A stretch of DNA of 64,000 nt from Methylobacterium sp. CB376 (lineage in GTDB: Bacteria > Pseudomonadota > Alphaproteobacteria > Rhizobiales > Beijerinckiaceae), in assembly GCF_029714205.1 (NCBI RefSeq), contig NZ_CP121648.1:5653001-5717000 (forward strand), in the 5' to 3' direction. The notes under the pieces were generated by a model. The model made no database searches and had not been told where the DNA came from. It saw only the letters and a list, made by a program, of their open reading frames with translations. Position 1 is the first letter of the stretch. Each line of letters begins with the position of its first letter. Shown in pieces: positions 58,432 through 64,000 of the stretch. The translations under genes and the position numbers were made by a program.

Positions 58432-58635
58432 CGGTCTGGTCTCACGGTGACGCGCCGGCTCCGGCCGGCCGCGGTATCGAGGGGTGACGGATTCGCGGCG
58501 CGGCCCGAGACCAAGCGCCAAGGCCGGGCGACGCGTGGCGCCGTCCGGCGAGGGCTGCCTGTGTACCGGCAGGGGGCGGAAAGTCAATCCGCCCCGGCCG
58601 CCGCAGCGGCATTTTCGGCCAGCGTCGCGGCGCGT

Positions 58636-59973
58636 TCAGGCCGCGCGGGCGGTCTCCAGGAAGCTCGCGATGTCGCTGCGCAGCCGGGAGAGCTGGCGGT
58701 CGAGGGTGTCGCGCGCCTGCTCGACCTCCAGGGCCGCCGCCGCGGCGCGGGCCGTGCGGTCGCGCAGCGTGGCGGTGCTGCCGACCGCGACCTGCGCGTG
58801 CGAGGCGGTCTGGTGGACGTTCTGGGCGATTTCGGAGGTCACCGCCGTCTGCTCCTCGACCGCGGAGGCGATGGCGGTGGCGATGGTGCTCACCTCGCCG
58901 ATGATGCGCACGACGTCCTCGATGGTCGACGCGCTGCGCCGCGTCGCCTCCTGGATGGCGCCGATGCGCGTCCCGATATCGGTCGTCGCCTTGGCGGTCT
59001 GCCCGGCGAGGCTCTTCACCTCGGCGGCGACGACCGCGAAGCCGCGGCCCGCCTCGCCGGCCCGCGCCGCCTCGATCGTGGCGTTGAGCGCCAGCAGGTT
59101 CGTCTGCTCGGCGATCTGGCTGATCAGGTCGATCACCTGCCCGATGGCGTGGGCCTGCTCGGCGAGGCCCGACACGGTCTCCTCGGTGGAGCGGGCGCTG
59201 TCGACCGCCCGGCGGGCCACCTCCGCGGAGCGGCCGGCCTGCTCGCCGATCTCCCGGATCGAGGCGGCGAGCTCCTCGGCCGCCGCCGCGCCCGACTGCA
59301 TGTTCGACGCGGTCTGGCTCGCGGCGCCCGTCATCTCGTCGGCGAGGCTGCTGGCCTCCGCGGCGGTCGTCGTCAGGGTGTCGGCGTTGCGCGCCAGCGC
59401 GGCGCCAGCCTCGGCCGAGACGGAGAGGCTCGACGTCACCGCCCCCGAGAAATGCGCGATCGCCCCGGCCAGCGCCTCGCCCTTGCGCTGCCGCTCCTCC
59501 AGGAGCACGTCCTGATAGACCGAGATGGCGAAGTCCATGTCGAGCATCACCGCCTTGTTGAGGGCGGCGATCCGCGCCGGCAGGCCGCCGCGCCCCAGGA
59601 GCCCGGCCCGCTCGACCAGGACTTGCACCAGGGCGTTCAGCACGAAGGCGTAGCCGCCGATGTACCAGCGCGGCTCCAGGCCGATCTTGTGGTGGACGCG
59701 CCCGATCCGCCGGATGCTGTCCACGTAGCCGGCGTCGAAGCGCCCGCTGAACAGCTGCTCCCAATGCGCCGACTGGGCCGCGACGAGGCGCGTCTGCTGC
59801 GTCCCGATCATCCCGGCGAGGTGCGGCGTCCGCAGCATCTTGTCGTAGAAACGCGCCATGATCCGCGGCAATTCGGGGGCGATCGCCGGCCACAGTCGCG
59901 GCAGCATCGCCGCCGTGGCGGCGTCGATCTCGAGAAACGTCAGGCGACCGTCCAAATCGGCATCGCTCCGCAC
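58636..59973 (-). CDS. Globin-coupled methyl-accepting chemotaxis protein
   Basis: A 445-residue soluble chemoreceptor. The first 170 residues are a protoglobin/HemAT-type sensor with proximal His in [19 protein letters not shown] (H94), and the rest a long coiled-coil MCP signalling domain with the hairpin tip [34 protein letters not shown]. No transmembrane helix is present, so it senses internal oxygen (or another gas) and signals to CheA. The downstream end is a helical cap [15 protein letters not shown]. The start at 59973 is chosen because the globin domain begins within it. Confidence 0.9.
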   Translation of the reverse strand: MRSDADLDGRLTFLEIDAATAAMLPRLWPAIAPELPRIMARFYDKMLRTPHLAGMIGTQQTRLVAAQSAHWEQLFSGRFDAGYVDSIRRIGRVHHKIGLEPRWYIGGYAFVLNALVQVLVERAGLLGRGGLPARIAALNKAVMLDMDFAISVYQDVLLEERQRKGEALAGAIAHFSGAVTSSLSVSAEAGAALARNADTLTTTAAEASSLADEMTGAASQTASNMQSGAAAAEELAASIREIGEQAGRSAEVARRAVDSARSTEETVSGLAEQAHAIGQVIDLISQIAEQTNLLALNATIEAARAGEAGRGFAVVAAEVKSLAGQTAKATTDIGTRIGAIQEATRRSASTIEDVVRIIGEVSTIATAIASAVEEQTAVTSEIAQNVHQTASHAQVAVGSTATLRDRTARAAAAALEVEQARDTLDRQLSRLRSDIASFLETARAA

Positions 59974-60318
59974 AGCGAAACCCTCCCCTTTCCGCTCAAC
60001 TTGAACGAACCTGCCACCGGTTCATTAACGATCCATGTCTGCCGCGCCGGTAGGGCCGGGATGGACTGGATGTGTTGGCAGCGCAGCCAGAAGGCGGCAA
60101 CGGAGAACAGTCTAGTAGATTGTCTTTGTCAGCAAGTGCAGAATCTGACCCTTCGGAATAGAGGTGCGATCTGCTCCATCGGGATGGCGGGCGGGTGCGG
60201 GAGGAGCCGGGGGGGCCGACGCGCAGGCGTCCTCGCCAGCGCCGCGCGGGCGCCCTCGCCAGCGCCGCAATCCTGTGCTGAAAGGGCGCTCCCGCACCCT
60301 CAGCAGGCTCACCGATCG
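59974..60318. other. Divergent intergenic region between the chemoreceptor and DedA genes
   Basis: These 345 bp hold no gene. The part near 60000-60170 is A/T-richer and probably contains the promoters of the divergent genes, with a TTAACG half-site at 60023. A short direct repeat CCTCGCCAGCGCCGC is seen at about 60230-60270. Confidence 0.55.
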
Positions 60319-60900
60319 ATGCTCCGCCGCCTCTACGAGTGGATCCTCGCGCTCGCCGCGCGCCCCTCCGCGCCCTACGCGCTCGGGGCGGTCTCCTTCG
60401 CGGAGAGTTCCTTCTTCCCGATCCCGCCGGACGTGATGCTGGTGCCGATGGTGGTCAGCCGGCCGGACCGGGCCTGGACCTACGCGCTCGTCGCGACGCT
60501 GACCTCGGTGGTGGGGGGGCTCGCGGGCTACGCCATCGGGGCGCTCCTGTACGATTCCCTCGGCCAGTGGCTGTTCAAGCTCTACGGGCTGTCCCAGGGT
60601 GCCGAGGCCTTCCGCGAGGCCTATGCCCGGCACGGCCACTGGGTGATCCTGCTCAAGGGCCTCACCCCGATCCCCTACAAGCTCGTCACCATCACGTCGG
60701 GCTTCGCGGGCTACGACCTGTTCTGGTTCACGCTCCTGTCCCTGCTGACCCGGGGCGCACGGTTCTTCATCCTGGCCGGGCTGGTGAGCCGCTACGGCGT
60801 CGGGATCCGCGCGGTGCTCGACCGGCACCTGAACGCGGTGGCCGCCACGGTCGTGGCGGTCGGCGTGATCGGCTTCGTCGGCTTCCGCTACCTGTTCTGA
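60319..60900 (+). CDS. DedA/VTT-family membrane protein (YqaA-like)
   Basis: A 193-residue membrane protein: SFAESSFFPIPPDVMLVPMVV, YALVATLTSVVGGLAGYAIGALLY, then HGHWVILLKGLTPIPYKLVTITSGFAGYDLFWFTLLSLLTRGARFFILAGLVSRYG. The F-x-P/IPPD and G-TPIPYK motifs mark the DedA/VTT group, involved in lipid flipping and membrane homeostasis. The ATG at 60319 is the first in-frame start before the family N-terminus. DsbB follows after 10 bp. Confidence 0.87.
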   Translation: MLRRLYEWILALAARPSAPYALGAVSFAESSFFPIPPDVMLVPMVVSRPDRAWTYALVATLTSVVGGLAGYAIGALLYDSLGQWLFKLYGLSQGAEAFREAYARHGHWVILLKGLTPIPYKLVTITSGFAGYDLFWFTLLSLLTRGARFFILAGLVSRYGVGIRAVLDRHLNAVAATVVAVGVIGFVGFRYLF

Positions 60901-60910
60901 GGACGAATCC

Positions 60911-61531
60911 ATGTCCGAAGGAGGATCCATGTCCGGGGACGGCGCGGCGGCGCTCGCCGCGAGGCTCACCGCACCGCGGCCGGCGGCGCTCCTCGTCCTG
61001 GCCGGGGCGGCGGCAGCGGTCGGGGGCGCGCTGCTCTTCCAGCACGGCTTCGGCTACGTGCCCTGCAAGCTCTGCCTGATCGAGCGCCAGCCCTACTACC
61101 TCGCGCTCCCGCTCGCGGCGGCGGCGCTCCTCGTGCCCGCGCGCCTCGCCCGCTGGCTCCTCGGCGGGCTCGCGCTGCTGTTCCTGGTGAGCGCCGGCCT
61201 CGGCGCCTACCACGCCGGCGCCGAGTGGGGCTTCTGGCCGGGTCCGAGCGATTGCGGCGGCGGCAGCGGCCCGGGCCCCGCCGACGTCAAGGACTTTCTC
61301 AAGAGCCTCGACGGGATCCGGGTGGTCAGCTGCACGGAGGCGGCGTGGCGCTTCCTCGGCCTCTCCTTCGCGGGCTGGAACGCCCTGATCTCGGTCGGCC
61401 TCGCGGCGCTCGCCGGGGCGGCGGCCCTGCGGGCCGTGCGGGCGGGGCGCCCCTCAGGGGCTGAGCAGGGTCGCGGGGGGCCACTCCGCCCGATTCCCGT
61501 TCCTGCATCGTCTTCGCCGCCGAACCGGTGA
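60911..61531 (+). CDS. Disulfide bond formation protein DsbB
   Basis: A 206-residue four-helix inner-membrane quinone reductase. The first Cys pair is in YVPCKLCLIERQPYY and the second pair in PSDCGGG and VVSCTEAAWRFLGLSFAGWNAL, as in DsbB, which reoxidises DsbA. ATG codons at 60911 (AGGACG upstream) and 60929 (AAGGAGG upstream) are both credible; 60911 was used. The C-terminal 30 residues are low complexity. DsbB is here directly after the DedA-family gene. Confidence 0.85.
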   Translation: MSEGGSMSGDGAAALAARLTAPRPAALLVLAGAAAAVGGALLFQHGFGYVPCKLCLIERQPYYLALPLAAAALLVPARLARWLLGGLALLFLVSAGLGAYHAGAEWGFWPGPSDCGGGSGPGPADVKDFLKSLDGIRVVSCTEAAWRFLGLSFAGWNALISVGLAALAGAAALRAVRAGRPSGAEQGRGGPLRPIPVPASSSPPNR

Positions 61532-61571
61532 CCGCCTCGGCACCGGCCGGTCCCGGCCGGCCGAATGAGGC

Positions 61572-62048
61572 TCAGTTCCGCTCGTCCGGCAGCGGCGGCA
61601 GCGGCTGGACCGCGATGCCCTCCTCCAGGAGGGCGCGGGCCTCGGCGAGGCTCGCCTCGCCGTGGATCGCCCGGTGCTCGACCTCGCCGTAATGCATCCG
61701 CCTCGCCTCCTCGGCGAAGCGGGGCCCGACATGGTCGGAGGTGCGGGCGACGTGCTCGTGCAGCGCCCGGATCATGGCGCGCAGCTGCGCCTCGGGCTCG
61801 GACGTCAGCCGGACCGGCTCCGGGGCGGCGGGGGCGCGCTCCGCCGGGAGGACTGCCGGGACACCCGCCGCGTCGCGGTTGCCGCGCCGGCCGAGGGCCG
61901 GGGCCATCAGCTGCTTGGCCACCCTGGGGCTGCCGCAGACCGGGCAGGTCACGAGGCCGCGGGCGACCTGCTCGTCGTAGGAATCGCCGGAGGGGAACCA
62001 GCTCTCGAAGGCGTGGCCGGTCTCGCAGGAGAGGGCGTAACGGATCAT
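61572..62048 (-). CDS. DUF1178 family protein
   Basis: A 158-residue protein with the DUF1178 start MIRYALSCETGHAFESWF, a Cys pair CPVCGSPRVAKQLMAP typical of a zinc ribbon, and the family end HYGEVEHRAIHGEASLAEARALLEEGI. Function is not known. It belongs to the conserved grxC-nitrilase-DUF1178 gene string of Rhizobiales. The start at 62048 is the family start; the upstream frame is a shadow. Confidence 0.85.
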   Translation of the reverse strand: MIRYALSCETGHAFESWFPSGDSYDEQVARGLVTCPVCGSPRVAKQLMAPALGRRGNRDAAGVPAVLPAERAPAAPEPVRLTSEPEAQLRAMIRALHEHVARTSDHVGPRFAEEARRMHYGEVEHRAIHGEASLAEARALLEEGIAVQPLPPLPDERN

Positions 62049-62142
62049 GACCACAATATCGGGATGAGGGCCCGCGCGCGCGAGGGGCCGCGCCCGGAAA
62101 TCGCCGGCCATTCGCGCGAGACTGGGTCGAATTTTCAACGCG

Positions 62143-62991
62143 TCAACCGCGGCGCGGCGCCGCGACCTCGACCGTGAAGGGCTTGGCGTGCCGCAGGGCC
62201 GGGATGCGGGCGCGGGCCTCCGCCACCAGGGCGAGGTCGATCTCCGCCAGGATCACGCCCGGCTCCGCCCCCTCGGCCTCCGCCAGGATGCGGCCCCAGG
62301 GATCGACGATGAGCGAGTGGCCGTAGGTCTCGCGGCCGTCCTCGTGGCGTCCGCCCTGGGCGGCCGAGATCATGAAGGAGCCGGTCTCGATCGCGCGGGC
62401 GCGCTGGAGCACGTGCCAATGCGCCTCGCCGGTCTGGCGCGTGAAGGCCGCGGGGGCGGTCAGGATCTCGGCCCCCGCCTCGGCGAGCGCCCGGTAGAGG
62501 GCGGGGAAGCGCAGGTCGTAGCAGATCGCGATGCCGAGCCGCGCCCAGGGCAGGTCGGCGACGACGGCGCAGCTCCCCCCCGTGTAGGTCGCCGATTCCC
62601 GCCAGCTCTCGCCGTTCGGCAGGTCGACGTCGTAGAGGTGGAGCTTGTCGTAGGCCGCCAGGATTTCGCCCTCGGGCCCGATCAGGAAGGCGCGGTTGGC
62701 CACCTTGTCGCCGCTGCGCACGGCGAGCGACCCGACCTGGACCACGATCCCGTGCGCCCGCGCCGTCTCGCGCAGCGCCGCCAGGGTGACGTCCTCCTCG
62801 GGCGCCGTGATCTTGGCGAAGAGGTTCTCGCGGCCGCGCTCCAGCAGCGAGGTCATCTCGGGCGTCTGGACGAAGTGCGCGCCGCGCGAGGCCGCCTCGC
62901 GCAATCCCGCCACGGCCGCGTCGCGGTTCCGCGCCGGGTCGCGGCCCGAGCGCATCTGGACGCAGGCGGCGACGAAGCGGGGAGCGGTCAT
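62143..62991 (-). CDS. Carbon-nitrogen hydrolase (nitrilase superfamily, Nit1-like)
   Basis: A 282-residue amidase-fold enzyme with the catalytic triad E45 in PEMTSL, K116 in YDKLHLYD and C157 in ICYDLRFP. The sequence fits the Nit1/NitFhit branch, whose members hydrolyse deaminated glutathione or omega-amides. It lies 69 bp downstream of grxC on the same strand and 94 bp before DUF1178, an order kept in related genomes. Confidence 0.9.
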   Translation of the reverse strand: MTAPRFVAACVQMRSGRDPARNRDAAVAGLREAASRGAHFVQTPEMTSLLERGRENLFAKITAPEEDVTLAALRETARAHGIVVQVGSLAVRSGDKVANRAFLIGPEGEILAAYDKLHLYDVDLPNGESWRESATYTGGSCAVVADLPWARLGIAICYDLRFPALYRALAEAGAEILTAPAAFTRQTGEAHWHVLQRARAIETGSFMISAAQGGRHEDGRETYGHSLIVDPWGRILAEAEGAEPGVILAEIDLALVAEARARIPALRHAKPFTVEVAAPRRG

Positions 62992-63060
62992 GGGGGGCTC
63001 GCGCGGAGGGGGGATCGGGCCCCCACCCTAGACCCGCGCGCCCGGTCGGCTCAACCGCGC

Positions 63061-63318
63061 TCAGCCGGCGAGGAGCGGCTCCAGGCGGCCGGCCCGGTCG
63101 AGGGCGTAGAGGTCGTCGCAGCCGCCCACATGGGTCGCGCCGACGAAGATCTGCGGCACGCTGGTGCGCCCGCCGGCCCGGTCGATCATCTCGCGCCGCG
63201 CCCCGGCCCTCGCCTCCACGTCGATCTCCGTGAAGGCGGCGCCCTTCTCGCGCAGGAGGGACTTCGCCGCCGCGCAGTAGGGGCACCAGCTGGTCGTGTA
63301 GATCGTGACGGGCTGCAT
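63061..63318 (-). CDS. grxC: Glutaredoxin 3
   Basis: An 85-residue glutaredoxin with the dithiol active site C12-PY-C15, the cis-Pro segment TSVPQIFVG and the GSH-binding GGCDDLYAL. It reduces protein disulphides and ribonucleotide reductase with glutathione. It precedes the nitrilase gene in a conserved alphaproteobacterial string. Confidence 0.95.
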   Translation of the reverse strand: MQPVTIYTTSWCPYCAAAKSLLREKGAAFTEIDVEARAGARREMIDRAGGRTSVPQIFVGATHVGGCDDLYALDRAGRLEPLLAG

Positions 63319-63388
63319 CCGGCGGCTCTCGGGCTCTTCCTCAGCGGCCGGATATAGAGATTTCCCGCGCCGGCGGAAGCCGCCCGCC

Positions 63389-63745
63389 TCAGGCGGCCAT
63401 CAGTTTCTCGACTTCGTTGACGAGTTCGCGCAGGTGGAAGGGCTTCGAGAGCACCTTGGCGTCCTTGGGCGCCTTGGAATCGGGGTTGAGCGCCACCGCG
63501 GCGAAGCCGGTGATGAACATCACCTTGATGTCCGGGTCGAGTTCCGTGGCGCGGCGGGCGAGCTCGATGCCGTCCATCTCGGGCATGACAATGTCGGTCA
63601 GGAGGAGTTCGAACGGCTCCTCGCGCAGCCGGTTGTAGGCGGACAGGCCATTGTCGAAGGACGCGACGTCGTACCCGGCATTCTGCAGGGCCTTGGCGAG
63701 GAAGCGACGCATGTCGTTGTCGTCTTCCGCGAGGAGGATCTTCAT
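63389..63745 (-). CDS. cpdR: Cell-cycle response regulator CpdR
   Basis: A 118-residue single receiver: MKILLAEDDNDMRRFLAKALQ, phospho-acceptor D51 in LLTDIVMPEMDGIELARRA, VMFITGFAAVAL and Lys in VLSKPFHLRELVNEVEKL. These match CpdR, which in its unphosphorylated form delivers substrates, CtrA among them, to ClpXP via the alphaproteobacterial cell-cycle phosphorelay. The start MKILLAEDDN at 63745 is diagnostic. Confidence 0.92.
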   Translation of the reverse strand: MKILLAEDDNDMRRFLAKALQNAGYDVASFDNGLSAYNRLREEPFELLLTDIVMPEMDGIELARRATELDPDIKVMFITGFAAVALNPDSKAPKDAKVLSKPFHLRELVNEVEKLMAA

Positions 63746-63926
63746 CGAGCTTGGTCCCGGCTGCCGATTCGAGGGTTTCTTTCCATAAAGAGGCGCCTTG
63801 GTAAACACGGGGTTGATGCGCGGGACCGGCCGTGCCAGGCCGCCCGCGGCGTCCCGGGCGCCGCGACGCGCCCCCGGGGCGCCACGACCGCGCCCCCCGG
63901 GCGCCACTGGAGGGGCGGAGAGGACA

Positions 63927-64000
63927 GTGGACGCGACGCCGACGGTGCTGGCCGGGATCGTGGCCTTCCATCCCGATCCGGCGCAGCTGCGCCGCCTCGT
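63927..64000 (+). CDS. Family-2 glycosyltransferase, start only
   Basis: The first 24 codons are in the window, from a GTG preceded by GGAGAGGAC. The product begins VDATPTVLAGIVAFHPDPAQLRRL, like the nucleotide-binding start of rhamnosyltransferase-type family-2 glycosyltransferases (AxIVTYxPDxxxL). The call rests on this fragment only. Confidence 0.55.
   Translation, partial: MDATPTVLAGIVAFHPDPAQLRRL

Noticed and set aside
63841..63910. Direct repeats of a GC-rich block upstream of the last glycosyltransferase
   Set aside because: Two and a half imperfect copies only, easily produced by GC-rich composition; too weak to call a repeat family.

Overview
The window is GC-rich chromosomal DNA from an alphaproteobacterium of the order Hyphomicrobiales, most likely a Methylobacterium-type organism. 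The evidence is the set of protein families (HdaA, CpdR, GapR, MucR, DUF1036-pyk, grxC-nitrilase-DUF1178), very strong GC3 bias, a carotenoid desaturase and a short dispersed hairpin repeat. Only one RNA gene, tRNA-Asn(GTT), is visible. I see no phage, transposase, integrase, CRISPR array or restriction system. Gene order follows ordinary core-genome synteny with a few accessory insertions.

Layout. 1-4 kb: hdaA (cut by the left edge), an AI-2E/PerM permease and a CDP-alcohol phosphatidyltransferase run leftward, divergent from purM-purN. 4-8.3 kb: a biotin divergon. bioA lies directly behind a MarR-GNAT fusion gene on the minus strand and bioF-bioD run on the plus strand; a perfect palindrome lies between the two arms. 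8.4-19 kb: five signalling genes in a row on the minus strand. They are a 706-aa hybrid kinase, a 1857-aa hybrid kinase with about eight tandem HAMP units and three receiver domains, a lone receiver, a two-domain KaiC-like ATPase and a histidine kinase. 19-24 kb: a secreted repeat protein, a membrane GGDEF-EAL protein, and a methyltransferase preceded by an exact CtrA box. 24-32.4 kb: an MHS-type transporter, a secreted DUF1800/DUF1501 pair, several small secreted proteins, a MucR-family regulator lacking the zinc-finger cysteines, and tRNA-Asn.

33-43.3 kb: a surface-polysaccharide block with manC, a phosphomannomutase, a GDP-deoxyhexose reductase, gmd, a 671-aa glycosyltransferase, an unrecognised protein with a duplicated domain, and divergent ugd. 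43-49 kb: metallophosphoesterase, MaoC hydratase, SpoU-type RNA methyltransferase, a CrtI-family desaturase coupled to a DUF2141 protein, and a Uma2 nuclease-fold protein. 49-58.5 kb: gapR, DUF1244, an N-formylglutamate amidohydrolase family gene, an FAH-family protein with a Tat-like leader, a DMT exporter, a glycerate kinase with an apparent 5' frameshift, DUF1036, pyk, an alpha/beta hydrolase, a TPR protein and type-B L36. 58.6-64 kb: a globin-coupled chemoreceptor, DedA-family protein, DsbB, DUF1178, nitrilase-family amidohydrolase, grxC, cpdR and the start of a family-2 glycosyltransferase.

Themes. Purine and biotin synthesis sit beside lipid and replication-control genes. The GDP-mannose to GDP-deoxyhexose genes, ugd and the glycosyltransferase form one capsule or O-antigen route. 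HdaA, GapR and CpdR are known alphaproteobacterial cell-cycle factors. Noteworthy sequence signals are the hairpin repeat used at gene ends, the biotin-divergon palindrome, the CtrA box, the HAMP array, the KaiC-kinase-receiver cassette and several short tandem repeats. All calls come from reading the sequence; no database search was run.
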